From Herpetosiphonaceae bacterium (GTDB lineage Bacteria; Chloroflexota; Chloroflexia; Chloroflexales; Herpetosiphonaceae), in the NCBI GenBank assembly GCA_013538855.1, contig JABXJS010000001.1:1-35935 (forward strand): a DNA stretch of 35,935 nucleotides. The letters are read 5' to 3'. The notes below the pieces were generated by a model, which was given only the letters and a program-made list of their open reading frames with translations, searched no databases and had not been told where the DNA came from. The position numbers were made by a program, and so were the translations under genes. Shown here piece by piece: positions 7,233 through 15,717 of this stretch (positions are counted from its first letter, which is position 1; each line of letters opens with the position of its first letter).

Positions 7233-8513
7233 CTACTTCAGCTCGCGCGAGCTAAAGCCAAGGATGCGGCGCGCGATGATCAGACGATTGATCTGGCCGG
7301 TGCCTTCGAAGATATCGTTGATCTTCGCATCGCGCATCCACTTCTCGAACAGCCACTCGCGTGAGTAGCCGAGTGGGCCAAGCATCTCGACCGCCTTCTG
7401 CGTGATGATGGTCGCCGCCTCGCCGGCCTTGACCTTGCACTCGGAGGCCTCGACCGTGTTCGGCTGGCCCATGTCCATCTGCCATGCGGCGCGCTGTGTC
7501 AGCAGCCAAGCGGCGCGATGCTGCGCCTCCAGGTCTAGGAAGTCGCGCTCGATAGCGCTCATCTCGTGGTAGGGCACATCGTCGCGCAGCTCGATGCCGG
7601 CCTCCAGCAGCTTCTCGCGCAGCAGCTCTAGCGTCGCGCGGGCGATGCCGAGCGCCGATGCCGCCACCGCCGGGCGCGTAGCATCAAACGTTTTCATTGC
7701 GCCCTTGAAGCCCTTGGGGGCATTCGCTGCATTGCTGGCCGTCTGCACCTCGGCGCTGCCGAGCACATTGGAGAGCGGAATGCGGCAGTTATCGAACAAG
7801 ATCGCCGCTGTATCGCTGGCGCGAATGCCCATCTTGTGCTCGAGCTTGGTGATCGTCATGCCTGGTGTGCCAGCCTCGACCACAAACGCCTTCATCCCAG
7901 CGCGGCCAGCCGTCGGATCGACCGTCGCCCAGACCACGACGAGGCCCTTGGACTCCTGCAGTGCCAAGCGGCCGCCGGTGCAGTAGATCTTCTCGCCGTT
8001 GAGCACCCACTCGTCGCCATCGCGCACGGCGGTGGTGCGAATGGCCGACGTGTCGGAGCCAGCCTGTGGCTCGGTCATCGCCATCGCGCCCCAGACCGGC
8101 TCCTCGCTCTCGGTGAAGCGGGCCAGGAAGCGATCCTTCTGCTCGGGCGTGCCTGCGGCGGCAACAGCCGCACCGCCAAGCGCACCGCCAGGCGTGGTCA
8201 GGTAGATGCCGGCGTCGCCCCAGGAGAGCGCCTCGATCAGGTGCACCATCAGCATATTGCCAATTGGTGCGCGCTTGGGCTTATCACCAGCAGCGTCGTC
8301 GCCGTCGCTCGCTTGGCTTTTCTTGGTGTCGTTGGCCCCGAAGAGCGGATTTTGGCGCATAATCGGCCAGAGCGCATTGATGTAGTCCCAGGGAATATCG
8401 TGCTCGTGCTCATCGAAGCTGCGCGAGATCGGCCGCATCACCTGCTCGGCGACCATCTGGGCCATCTGCGACTGTGTAGCGATGATGCCGGGTGTTTTAA
8501 ATTCAATCGCCAT
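7233..8513 (-). CDS. Acyl-CoA dehydrogenase (catalytically complete)
   Basis: A 426-residue FAD-dependent acyl-CoA dehydrogenase, which introduces the trans-2 double bond in fatty acyl-CoA oxidation and passes electrons to ETF. Family features are AMTEPQAGSD in the FAD/substrate region, the helical C-terminal domain and DIFEGTGQINRL near the end, where Glu403 aligns with the catalytic base of medium-chain enzymes. A charged insertion around residues 62-82 (KKSQASDGDDAAGDKPKR) is not usual. The ATG at 8513 has an AAGAGG site. It is the last gene of the SCP-2/dehydrogenase operon, 19 bases after its paralogue. Chain-length preference cannot be read. Confidence 0.88.
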   Translation of the reverse strand: MAIEFKTPGIIATQSQMAQMVAEQVMRPISRSFDEHEHDIPWDYINALWPIMRQNPLFGANDTKKSQASDGDDAAGDKPKRAPIGNMLMVHLIEALSWGDAGIYLTTPGGALGGAAVAAAGTPEQKDRFLARFTESEEPVWGAMAMTEPQAGSDTSAIRTTAVRDGDEWVLNGEKIYCTGGRLALQESKGLVVVWATVDPTAGRAGMKAFVVEAGTPGMTITKLEHKMGIRASDTAAILFDNCRIPLSNVLGSAEVQTASNAANAPKGFKGAMKTFDATRPAVAASALGIARATLELLREKLLEAGIELRDDVPYHEMSAIERDFLDLEAQHRAAWLLTQRAAWQMDMGQPNTVEASECKVKAGEAATIITQKAVEMLGPLGYSREWLFEKWMRDAKINDIFEGTGQINRLIIARRILGFSSRELK

Positions 8514-8532
8514 AACAACCTCTTTTCTAGAA

Positions 8533-9624
8533 CTAGACCAGCGCCAGGCCGTCGAAGGTGGCAAAGCCGCGCGCATTGCGCAGCCACAGCTCAACTGGGA
8601 ACTCGCGGATATAGCCGTGGCCGCCGAGGATCTGCACGGCACGATCGGTGACCATCAGCACCATCTTATCGGCCTGGTGCTTGGCCAGCAGGGCGGCGCG
8701 GATGGCTGGCTCGCCGTTATCGAGCTTCCAGGCGGCCTCCCAGGTCATCATGCGCGTGCCGTCGATCTCGACCAGCATTTCGGCGAGCATAAAGGCGATC
8801 GACTGGCGCTGGCCAATTGCCTCGCCGAAGGTCTGGCGATTGCGCGCATAGTCGAGGGCATACTCGTAGGCCCCGCGCGCCACGCCCACCGCCAGCGCCG
8901 CCAGCGCAACCTGCGAGCGCGCGTGGATGATACCAAAGTCGATGCCCGCCTCGCCGCCGAGCTTGGCCGTGGCCGGAACCTCAACGTTCTCGAGGGTGAT
9001 GCGGCTTAGCTCAAGGGCGCGCACGCCCATCAGCTTCTCGCGCTCGCCGACGGTGACGCCAGCGGCGCTTGTCGGCACGATAAACGCCTGCGTGGTATCA
9101 CTCTCGTTGGCGTAGACCAGGACATGCTCGGCGTTGGAGGCCAGCGGCACATACGCCTTGACGCCGCTCAGCACATAGCTGTCGCCCTTGCGCGTGGCGG
9201 TGGTGCTGAGCTTGCGCGGATTAAACAGCATCTGCGGCTCGAGCAGGGCGGCGGTGAGCGGTGGCAGCGTCTCTTCGCTGAACTGTGGCAGCCACGTTTG
9301 TTTCTGCTCCTCTGTGCCAGCGACCAAGATGGCCAGCGCAAAGGTTGCCGGTGCGCTCAGCGCTAGCGCTGTGGCCAGATCGCCCCAGCCTAGCTCCTCA
9401 AGCGCCAGCGCGCCGGTGACAGCCGACAGCTCGCCGAAGCCCGCATACTCCTCAGGAATGGACGAGCCAACGAGACCAAGCTCCCAGCCCTTACGCAAGA
9501 CATCGGCGGGAATCTCACCGTCTTCATCGGCCTCGCGGAATATCTCGCGCAGGCGATCTTTGGCGTAGCGCTTGAGGGTATCGACAATTAAGGATTGTTC
9601 TTCTGTTGGGGAAAACGAAATCAT
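8533..9624 (-). CDS. Acyl-CoA dehydrogenase paralogue, likely non-catalytic partner
   Basis: A 363-residue protein of the acyl-CoA dehydrogenase fold, starting at the ATG at 9624 with GAGGAG upstream. The N-terminal helical domain and the C-terminal QILGGHGYIREFPVELWLRN are clear. Two features are missing compared with its neighbour. The AMTEP.AGSD motif is replaced by AALLEPQMLFNP, and the region of the catalytic Glu reads ATFDGLALV (Asp358), with the chain ending immediately afterwards. It is about 60 residues shorter. Known heteromeric acyl-CoA dehydrogenases, for example in actinobacterial steroid breakdown, pair one active and one inactive chain, and I infer a similar pairing here. Confidence 0.82.
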   Translation of the reverse strand: MISFSPTEEQSLIVDTLKRYAKDRLREIFREADEDGEIPADVLRKGWELGLVGSSIPEEYAGFGELSAVTGALALEELGWGDLATALALSAPATFALAILVAGTEEQKQTWLPQFSEETLPPLTAALLEPQMLFNPRKLSTTATRKGDSYVLSGVKAYVPLASNAEHVLVYANESDTTQAFIVPTSAAGVTVGEREKLMGVRALELSRITLENVEVPATAKLGGEAGIDFGIIHARSQVALAALAVGVARGAYEYALDYARNRQTFGEAIGQRQSIAFMLAEMLVEIDGTRMMTWEAAWKLDNGEPAIRAALLAKHQADKMVLMVTDRAVQILGGHGYIREFPVELWLRNARGFATFDGLALV

Positions 9625-9702
9625 AGCTGGCTCCTCATGGACTGATGGGGGACAACACCGAGGCAGTGCGGATGGGCCAGGCGACGCATCCGCACAAACC
9701 AC

Positions 9703-10164
9703 CTACATCAAACTGCCCAGTTTCATCAAGAAGGCCATGTCGCCCTTGAACTTGAGCTTGCCGGTCATAAAAGCCATCTGGCTGTTGAGCTCGCCGCGCA
9801 GGACTTTGTCGAAGTCTTCGGCCTTCATCATCAGCGTTACCTCGGGGGTTTCAACGCCGTTGAAGACGATCGTTGAGTTGGCGACGTCGCCGTCGTCTTT
9901 GGTCAGCTCAAGATTGAGCTTGCCCTTCGTGTTGCGCATTTTTTCCAGGCGGCTCTCGTCCATTTTCTCAGGGGCAAACATCGCCGCTGGCCCAACCACA
10001 GAGCCGCTCTGCATCGCCTGCCAGTCGGCTTCGCTCATCGTGACCAGCGCGACCGGGTTCTCGGCGGTGCCTGCGGTGACGTTGAGCGCGCCATCGGCTG
10101 GCTGAGCGCTATACATCGTGCCATCAATGTTGTACTGGACAGTGTAGTCGAGGTTCTCTGCCAT
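9703..10164 (-). CDS. SCP-2 sterol-transfer-like domain protein
   Basis: A 153-residue cytoplasmic protein. The start at 10164 follows AAGGAG at 8-base spacing and lies about 67 bases downstream of a clear promoter. The second half (GELNSQMAFMTGKLKFKGDM) matches the conserved end of the SCP-2 domain, which holds a hydrophobic tunnel for fatty acyl or sterol-like ligands. Family members occur alone in many bacteria next to lipid-oxidation genes. Here it heads an operon with two acyl-CoA dehydrogenases, so presenting acyl substrates to them is a reasonable inference. An upstream in-frame ATG at 10236 is rejected because it lies before the predicted transcription start. Confidence 0.8.
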   Translation of the reverse strand: MAENLDYTVQYNIDGTMYSAQPADGALNVTAGTAENPVALVTMSEADWQAMQSGSVVGPAAMFAPEKMDESRLEKMRNTKGKLNLELTKDDGDVANSTIVFNGVETPEVTLMMKAEDFDKVLRGELNSQMAFMTGKLKFKGDMAFLMKLGSLM

Positions 10165-10237
10165 CGAGTGTGCTCCTTTGCATAGTGATGCAGACGTTGC
10201 TTTGGGAGGGATTGCAGTCATGACATGCTGCGTCATT

Positions 10238-10265
10238 ATTATACTCTCATTTGGTTATGACGCAA
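10238..10265 (-). promoter_or_regulatory. Sigma70-like promoter of the SCP-2/acyl-CoA dehydrogenase operon
   Basis: On the minus strand TTGCGT (10260-10265) and a perfect TATAAT (10238-10243) are spaced by 16 bases, with the SCP-2 start about 70 bases downstream. Together with 10266-10474, where I see no supported gene, this fills the gap up to the apaG terminator. Confidence 0.7.
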
Positions 10266-10474
10266 CGTTGCCATAAATTTCACAAGAAACCATGCAGCCC
10301 TGAGCAATCCCGCTTTAACGAGCGGACAACCACGGCTGCGGCTACGCTGCGCAGGCCAGCCAGCATGCAGCGCTGGTCATCATCATGAAGCGAAGACCGC
10401 CCTAGAGCAAGCACCGGCTGCTGTGGCCCAAGCCACCTGGTCAACTCATCGGCAACGCGGGGAGCGCAAACCAC

Positions 10475-10505
10475 AAAAAAGCGCCGCTGGTGTAATCAGC
10501 GGCGC
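10475..10505 (-). terminator. Intrinsic terminator after apaG
   Basis: GCGCCGCTG (10481-10489) and CAGCGGCGC (10497-10505) form a perfect 9-bp stem with a 7-base loop. On the minus strand it is followed by six T (10480-10475). It lies 20 bases past the apaG stop and closes the five-gene operon. Confidence 0.9.
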
Positions 10506-10525
10506 ATACGACAGCCAGGCGCAGG

Positions 10526-10924
10526 CTACTCGTCGGGAGCATCCAAGGCGAAGCGCGGCACCTGGGCCTCAAACAGGGTATCATCGTTGTTGATGAAGCG
10601 GTAGGCACCCTCCATCCAGCCGTGCGGCGACTTCAGCACACAGAAGCTGCTGTACTCGTGGGTGTCGCCAGGGGCCAGCACAGGCTGCTCGCCGACGACG
10701 CCGTCGCCGCGCACCTCGTGCTCCTCACCGATGCTGTCATAGATGCGCCAGTAGCGCGTCAGCAGCTGTGACGTGCGGCGACTGGTATTCTCGATACGCA
10801 CCAAATAGGCAAACACATAGCGCTGCACAAGCGGCTCCGAGTGCTCGGGCATAAAAAGCGGGCGCACCGTGATGCGCATGCCCTGGGTCTCGCGGTAGAA
10901 AAACGGTCGTTGCTGCGTACTCAT
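10526..10924 (-). CDS. apaG: ApaG-domain protein (DUF525)
   Basis: A 132-residue protein close to the usual ApaG length of about 125. The conserved core GDGVVGEQPVLAPGDTHEY and the following FCVLKSPHGWMEGAYRF are diagnostic of the DUF525 fibronectin-like fold. ApaG is linked by genetics to Ap4A and Co2+/Mg2+ phenotypes in enterobacteria, and its exact role is unsettled. It starts 20 bases after the hydrolase stop and is the final gene of the operon. Confidence 0.9.
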   Translation of the reverse strand: MSTQQRPFFYRETQGMRITVRPLFMPEHSEPLVQRYVFAYLVRIENTSRRTSQLLTRYWRIYDSIGEEHEVRGDGVVGEQPVLAPGDTHEYSSFCVLKSPHGWMEGAYRFINNDDTLFEAQVPRFALDAPDE

Positions 10925-10944
10925 AGGTAGGTCTCGCTCATCGC

Positions 10945-11748
10945 CTACAGCTGCCTGAGAAAGGCGCGCACCGACTGATTGGTCTTGTCGGGCTGCTCGA
11001 TAAAGTACACATGGCCGGCACCGTGGAATAGCTCTAGCTGGGCACCTGGGATGTGCTCGGCCAGCAGCTTGCCGTTACCAACCGGCACCAGCCGATCTTC
11101 GTCGCCGTGGTGAATGAGCGTCGGTGTAGCAATGGTGTGCAGGCGCGCCAGCGTATCGTGGCCGGTGATCGCCATCCACTGGCCCTGAAAGCCGTGGAGG
11201 GGAATACGGTTCTTCAAGCCCTCGCTGACGTACTCCTCGACCACCTCGGGGTGCTGCGCGGGGAAGTCAGGCGCGAAATTAAACTTAACGCTATCGCGCA
11301 TGACCTGCTCGGCCGTCTTGCCTGCGCCAGCGAGCATCAGCTCGAGCACCCAGCTTTCTGGCGAGATGGACTGCTCGCCGCCGGGGATGGTGCAGCCGAG
11401 GATCAGGCCCTGCACCCGCTCTGGATGCTGGAGCACAAGGTGCTGCGCGATCATGCCACCCATCGAGACGCCGTAGACGTGGGCCTGGGCGATGTCGAGG
11501 TGGTCGAGCACGGCCACCGCATCTGCGGCAAAGTTGGCCATCGAGTAGGCGGACATATCGGTGGGGGCGGACGAGCCGCCAGCGCCGCGATTATCAAAAC
11601 GAATCACATCGAAGTCCTGGCTCAGCGCTGGCACCTGGTTGCGCCAGCCGTTGAGCGTGCCGCCAAGGCCCATAATCAACAGCAGCGGCGGCCCTTTGCC
11701 GCTGCGCTCATAGTTCAGCGTCACGCCATTGGCCTCAAAGGTGGGCAT
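10945..11748 (-). CDS. Alpha/beta-fold hydrolase
   Basis: A 267-residue cytosolic hydrolase. The nucleophile elbow is GVSMGG, the acid is in HHGDEDRLVP and the catalytic His is in GAGHVYF, giving a complete Ser-Asp-His triad. The oxyanion region (LLLIMGLGGTLNGW) is normal. The closest recognisable types are 3-oxoadipate enol-lactonase-like and carboxylesterase proteins; the substrate is not visible. GGGAGG precedes the ATG. It lies 24 bases after the DUF2085 gene. Confidence 0.83.
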   Translation of the reverse strand: MPTFEANGVTLNYERSGKGPPLLLIMGLGGTLNGWRNQVPALSQDFDVIRFDNRGAGGSSAPTDMSAYSMANFAADAVAVLDHLDIAQAHVYGVSMGGMIAQHLVLQHPERVQGLILGCTIPGGEQSISPESWVLELMLAGAGKTAEQVMRDSVKFNFAPDFPAQHPEVVEEYVSEGLKNRIPLHGFQGQWMAITGHDTLARLHTIATPTLIHHGDEDRLVPVGNGKLLAEHIPGAQLELFHGAGHVYFIEQPDKTNQSVRAFLRQL

Positions 11749-11772
11749 ACAACCTCCCTAAAACACTAGCTC

Positions 11773-12666
11773 CTACATATTCATCGAGTTTTCAAGGGCG
11801 ATGCGCGCCCAGGCCAGCAGCCCGAACTCAGCGCCGGTGAGCACCAGCGCCACCATCGCCGGCCGCGCCAGCTGCACAACGCGCAGCACAGCACCCTCAT
11901 AGCGTGCGATCATCGCCACCACAATCAGGTTGACGACAAACATCACGCCGATGATGCCGAGCGTGCTAAAGATCGCCAGCGGATAGATCAGCAGGCTGGT
12001 GTTGAGCTGAATCAACGCAAACAGCGCCAGCTCGACGCCGAAGATCAGCGCCACCTCGCCCCAGCTTTTGATCACGCGCTGCTCGCGGCGCGCGTTCGAG
12101 CGCAGCGAAAGGTTGAAGGCATACAGCAGCAGCGTCGCCACCGTCATGCCCATCGCCAAGCCGGACAAGATGCGCAGGACTGGCTGCGGCTCATACAGGT
12201 TCAGCCCGCCGATATCCTTCAAGAGCGAGTTAAAGCCATCAACGCCCATCCACAGCACATTGAACAGCAGCAAGAGGCTAATTGAGCGCGGCGGCATGCG
12301 GGTGGCGCGCCCGCGCCCAAGCGCGATGAGAGTCAGCAGTGAGGCTAGAAACCCGCTATAGATGCCAGTGTTGCGCTGGCACAGCGGCATCTCAACGCCA
12401 GCGATGACCAGCGTGTGCTCCTGAGCGCAAACGCCGTGGACGATCCAGCCCAGGCGATCAACAAACGTGCCCGGCAGCAGCACCAGCGTGCCGATCAGCA
12501 GGGTCAGCAGCAGCCCCAAAAAGGCCCACAGGCCAGCGCGATCATCGCGGACAGGCTGTGGCGCTGGGCGGCGCGGCTGTAGCTCCTCGGCGCGCGTTTG
12601 GCGATTGGCCGCAACGCGCTGCCGCGCCTGCTCAAGCACGAGGCGATTAAGCTCTTCATCTGTCAT
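11773..12666 (-). CDS. DUF2085 multi-pass membrane protein
   Basis: A 297-residue integral membrane protein with a ~45-residue charged cytoplasmic N-terminus and about seven hydrophobic segments. The segment between the first two helices, HGVCAQEHTLVIAGVEMPLC followed by QRNTGIYSGF, is the hallmark of DUF2085. Its conserved Cys and His residues may bind metal or form a disulfide. No function is established for the family. The start overlaps the TlpA-like stop (ATGA), and the chain is longer than the core domain because of two extra C-terminal helix pairs. Coupling with two thiol-redox genes suggests, without proof, a role at the membrane in redox or metal handling. Confidence 0.75.
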   Translation of the reverse strand: MTDEELNRLVLEQARQRVAANRQTRAEELQPRRPAPQPVRDDRAGLWAFLGLLLTLLIGTLVLLPGTFVDRLGWIVHGVCAQEHTLVIAGVEMPLCQRNTGIYSGFLASLLTLIALGRGRATRMPPRSISLLLLFNVLWMGVDGFNSLLKDIGGLNLYEPQPVLRILSGLAMGMTVATLLLYAFNLSLRSNARREQRVIKSWGEVALIFGVELALFALIQLNTSLLIYPLAIFSTLGIIGVMFVVNLIVVAMIARYEGAVLRVVQLARPAMVALVLTGAEFGLLAWARIALENSMNM

Positions 12667-13220
12667 TGGCGACCTTGCCCATCCATATCGTTGAGGTACC
12701 GGCTCATCTGCGAGCGAGTCATCACCCCGATCTGCATACGCCGAACCAAGCCTTGCTTATCGATAAAAAACGAGGTCGGAATGGCGTTGGTCACGCCAAA
12801 CGCGGTGGAAACATCGCCGGTGCGATCAAGCAGCAGCGGAAACGACAGACCGTACTGTTGACCAAACTGCTCAACCAGTGTTGGCCGCTCGCGGCGGTTG
12901 ACCGCCAGCACCACCACATCGGAGCGCTCGTGGATCAGCGCCTCGAAGTCGGGCATCTCATGGCGACAGGGCAAGCACGTTGTCTCCCAAAAATTGATGA
13001 TAACGTTGGAGCCACGGTAATCGCTGAGCTTGTGCGGCTCGCCGTTGATTTGAAACGTTAGCTCGGGCACGACCTCGCCAGTCTCAACGCTGCCGCCAAC
13101 GACCGCTGGCTGCTCACCAAGGGTTACAGGGCCGCCGCTAGGTGTCGGGGTGGCCTGCTGCGCGCCACAGGCCAGCAGCACAAACAGCACAGCGGCGCTG
13201 ACTAATCCACGCCAAATCAC
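12663..13220 (-). CDS. TlpA/ResA-like thioredoxin-fold lipoprotein
   Basis: A 185-residue extracytoplasmic redoxin. It starts with GTG at 13220 behind AGGAGG. The signal sequence ends in the lipobox LLAC (Cys18), followed by a Thr/Pro-rich linker. The thioredoxin-like domain has the redox motif TTCLPCRHEMP and the cis-proline segment NAIPTSFFID, both normal for TlpA/ResA. Such proteins reduce or exchange disulfides outside the membrane, often for cytochrome c or copper sites. It sits between a glutaredoxin-like gene and DUF2085. Confidence 0.87.
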   Translation of the reverse strand: MIWRGLVSAAVLFVLLACGAQQATPTPSGGPVTLGEQPAVVGGSVETGEVVPELTFQINGEPHKLSDYRGSNVIINFWETTCLPCRHEMPDFEALIHERSDVVVLAVNRRERPTLVEQFGQQYGLSFPLLLDRTGDVSTAFGVTNAIPTSFFIDKQGLVRRMQIGVMTRSQMSRYLNDMDGQGRQ

Positions 13221-13234
13221 AACTATTCCTCCTT

Positions 13235-13255
13235 ATGCTATGGTGATCATAGCAT
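13235..13255 (-). promoter_or_regulatory. Hairpin between glutaredoxin-like and TlpA-like genes
   Basis: ATGCTATG (13235-13242) and CATAGCAT (13248-13255) form a perfect 8-bp stem with a 5-base loop, directly before the AGGAGG of the TlpA-like gene. There is no T-run, so it may stabilise or modulate the message rather than terminate it. Confidence 0.5.
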
Positions 13256-13259
13256 GATT

Positions 13260-13499
13260 TTACCCCTGCATTCGCAGCACTTCCGCGCTCACAGCAGCTG
13301 GGTCGAGCGGGGCATCCCATAGGCGCGTGCCAATTTTAAGCACTGGAATGCGCCATTTATATGCCTCATAAACCGCATGATCGTCTAGAATATTGATTAG
13401 TTGCAAATGAGCACCTGCCGCTGCCGCCAGCTCATCGAGCCAGGCAGTGGCATCCTCGCACAGATGACAGCCAGGCCGGATATAGAGGGTCCATTCCAT
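13260..13499 (-). CDS. Small glutaredoxin-like protein
   Basis: A 79-residue thioredoxin-fold protein. The start MEWTLYIRPGCHLCEDA carries the redox pair Cys11-x-x-Cys14, followed by the cis-Pro segment WRIPVLKIG and a C-terminal helix. This is the DUF836/glutaredoxin-like group rather than classical glutaredoxin. It should act in the cytosol as a thiol-disulfide exchanger. It heads the redox operon and is divergent from the hydrolase at 13541 with only 41 bases between them. No clear promoter could be read there. Confidence 0.82.
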   Translation of the reverse strand: MEWTLYIRPGCHLCEDATAWLDELAAAAGAHLQLINILDDHAVYEAYKWRIPVLKIGTRLWDAPLDPAAVSAEVLRMQG

Positions 13500-13540
13500 T
13501 GCGATGCTCTCACTTTCCTGGCCTCAGTAGAGGAGGCGTA

Positions 13541-14326
13541 ATGAACGTCAACGTTAATGGTACCACACTCGCATACGACGATGCAGGCAGCGGCGATCCG
13601 ATTGTGCTACTGCACGCATTTCCGCTCAGCCGGGCAATGTGGCGCGATCTCCAGAGCGCGCTTGCGCCCAACTACCGCGTGATCGCACCAGATATGCGTG
13701 GCCTTGGCGCGTCAGGCCAGGCCAGCTCGGCCAGCACCCAGGAGATGGCCGACGATGTTGCGGCGCTGCTTGACGCGCTCGACATCGAGCAGGCGGTGCT
13801 CATCGGGCTATCGATGGGCGGCTACGTGGCGCTTGATTTCACCCGGCGCTATCGTCGGCGCGTGCGCGGCCTGATCTTGGCCGACACCCGCGCCACACCA
13901 GACACCATTGAGGGCCGCGAGAGCCGCGAGGCGCTGGCCCAGAAGGTGCTGCGCGAGGGCAGCGCCGCCATCGCCGAGCAGATGCTGCCTGACCTGCTGG
14001 CCGCCAGCACCCACGCCAACAAGCCAGAGGTCGTCGCTCAGGTGCGGGCGCTGATCGAGCAAAACACACCAGCCGGGATCGCCACCGCCTCGCGCGGCAT
14101 GGCCGAGCGCACCGACTCACGCCCGTTTGTGCCCATGTTCGAGGTGCCTGCGCTGGTGATCGTTGGTGCCGACGATGCGCTCACGCCGCCCAAGCAGGCC
14201 GAGGCGCTGGCCGCCGCCCTGCCGCAGGGCCAGCTTGCCATCATCCCTGAGGCTGGACATCTCGCCAACATTGAAAACGCCAGCGCCTTCAATGCCGCTG
14301 TGCACGCGTTCTTAGCCCAGCTTTAA
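13541..14326 (+). CDS. Alpha/beta-fold hydrolase (enol-lactonase-like)
   Basis: A 261-residue hydrolase. The ATG at 13541 follows GGAGG and begins the canonical MNVNVNGTTLAYDDAGSGD; an earlier frame opening at 13499 lacks a ribosome site. The triad is Ser in GLSMGGY, Asp in GADDALTPP and His in EAGHLANIE. The pattern resembles 3-oxoadipate enol-lactonase (PcaD-like), but these hydrolases share motifs and no catabolic genes are next to it, so the substrate is open. It stands alone on the plus strand and ends at a strong hairpin. Confidence 0.83.
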   Translation: MNVNVNGTTLAYDDAGSGDPIVLLHAFPLSRAMWRDLQSALAPNYRVIAPDMRGLGASGQASSASTQEMADDVAALLDALDIEQAVLIGLSMGGYVALDFTRRYRRRVRGLILADTRATPDTIEGRESREALAQKVLREGSAAIAEQMLPDLLAASTHANKPEVVAQVRALIEQNTPAGIATASRGMAERTDSRPFVPMFEVPALVIVGADDALTPPKQAEALAAALPQGQLAIIPEAGHLANIENASAFNAAVHAFLAQL

Positions 14327-14332
14327 ACAGCA

Positions 14333-14367
14333 ACGAGCGCGGCGTGCTTGCTACACGCCGCGCTCGT
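14333..14367. terminator. Strong hairpin between convergent units
   Basis: ACGAGCGCGGCGTG (14333-14346) and CACGCCGCGCTCGT (14354-14367) form a perfect 14-bp stem with a 7-base loop. There is no T-run on either side. It lies 7 bases after the hydrolase stop and 19 bases from the end of the surface cluster, so it may serve both strands. Confidence 0.7.
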
Positions 14368-14385
14368 GAGCCGATGTACAGGAAT

Positions 14386-15717
14386 TTAGCCCGCCTGGAT
14401 GGCGACAGACTGCTGCAGCAGCGCCTCGCGCAGCGCTGGGTCGATGACAAAAGCCTTGCGCTTGCCGGTCAGCCCGCGCGGAATACGCTCCACAAAGTTC
14501 ACCTGCACTGACAGTGGCTCGTCAACCGGCCAGGCATCCTGCAGCTGCTGGCGCAGGCGCTCAGCCAGCTGTGGCTGCGCAGCGTGGTCCACACGCGGCA
14601 CAACCTTCAACTCGAGAGCACCTCGCCCCACCTGATGGATCTGATACTCGATCACATCGGAGCAGCGCAGCATGCTGCCAATCAGTGGAATGGCTAGGTG
14701 TGTGCGGCCACCGGCGATCACCTGATCATCGCGCCGCCCCTCGACCGACGCGATCACGGGATGCGCACGCCCACACGGACAGCGCTCGGCGCTGAGCATG
14801 GCCAGATCGCCAGTGCGGTAGCGCAGGAAGGGCATGGCCTTGTTGGTCAAGCCCGTCACCACGACTTCGCCAAGCACGCCTGGCGCTGCTGGCTGATCCG
14901 CGCTATCGAGCACCTCAAGGATGACATTCTCGGCCACCACGTGCAGCCGTCGCACGCGACACTCGAAGGCCATCTGATATAGCTCAAACGACGAGTACTC
15001 GTTGTAGGCTGGGCAGCCGAAGCGCTCCTCGATCAGCGCTAGCTCCTCGGGCAGAAAGCTCTCCGAGTTCAGCTCGATCATCTTCGCGCCAATCGAGCGC
15101 AGTGCCGCAGGCTCCGCGCCACGGGCCAGCACCAGCAGCGATGAAGGATAGCCACAGATCAGGTCTGGCTGGGCCTGCCGCAGCGCCGCTACCTGCTCCT
15201 CAATCGAGCCATTGATCGGCACATAGAAGCGCCGCAGCAGCCCGAAGCGCTCCAGCACAAGCGGCGTCTGAAACGGCTCCCAGCGAAAGTAGGCCCGGCG
15301 ATGCCAGGGGCGATAGCCCATCTCGGCATACTGGCGATAGGAAAGCGCCGTATACAGATCGTGGCTGTCACGATCATGGTACAGCTCTAGGCGCGCACCG
15401 CTTGAGCCGGAGGTGAAATCCTTGACGCTGTTGCGCTCATCGTAGCCCTGGGCGCGGGCAGCAGGCGTGCGCATATCCGGCTTCGCAACCGGCGGCAAGC
15501 GCTGCAGATCCTCCAAGCTACGAAAATCGGCAGGGCGTAGTCCCGCAGCATCGAAGCGCTGGCGCTGCAGTGGCACATTATGATATGCGTGGGCTACCAT
15601 CGCCTGCAGCTGGTGCAGCTGCTGCTGTCGAAGCGCCTCTAGGGACATCCACTGCTTGCGCAACACCTGCTGCGTAAGCCAAAGCTGCCGAGCCAGATGG
15701 TAGCCTACCGCGATCAT
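14386..15717 (-). CDS. PaaK/CapK-like adenylate-forming enzyme (copy 2)
   Basis: A 443-residue member of the phenylacetate-CoA ligase/CapK family of AMP-forming ligases. Visible features are DFTSGSSGARLELYHDR (ATP loop, from about residue 98), YRTGDLA, the CPCGRAHP metal-type motif and the C-terminal IPRGLTGKRKAFV with a Lys-containing adenylation segment. These enzymes activate a carboxylate as acyl-AMP. CapK relatives occur in polysaccharide clusters, where their substrate is mostly unknown. It overlaps the membrane-protein stop by one base (TGATG) and is the last gene of the cluster. A paralogue lies at 19521. Confidence 0.82.
   Translation of the reverse strand: MIAVGYHLARQLWLTQQVLRKQWMSLEALRQQQLHQLQAMVAHAYHNVPLQRQRFDAAGLRPADFRSLEDLQRLPPVAKPDMRTPAARAQGYDERNSVKDFTSGSSGARLELYHDRDSHDLYTALSYRQYAEMGYRPWHRRAYFRWEPFQTPLVLERFGLLRRFYVPINGSIEEQVAALRQAQPDLICGYPSSLLVLARGAEPAALRSIGAKMIELNSESFLPEELALIEERFGCPAYNEYSSFELYQMAFECRVRRLHVVAENVILEVLDSADQPAAPGVLGEVVVTGLTNKAMPFLRYRTGDLAMLSAERCPCGRAHPVIASVEGRRDDQVIAGGRTHLAIPLIGSMLRCSDVIEYQIHQVGRGALELKVVPRVDHAAQPQLAERLRQQLQDAWPVDEPLSVQVNFVERIPRGLTGKRKAFVIDPALREALLQQSVAIQAG

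Noticed and set aside
10280-10474. 64-codon minus-strand open frame between the apaG terminator and the SCP-2 promoter
   Set aside because: It begins directly at the T-run of the apaG terminator, has no ribosome site and resembles no family.
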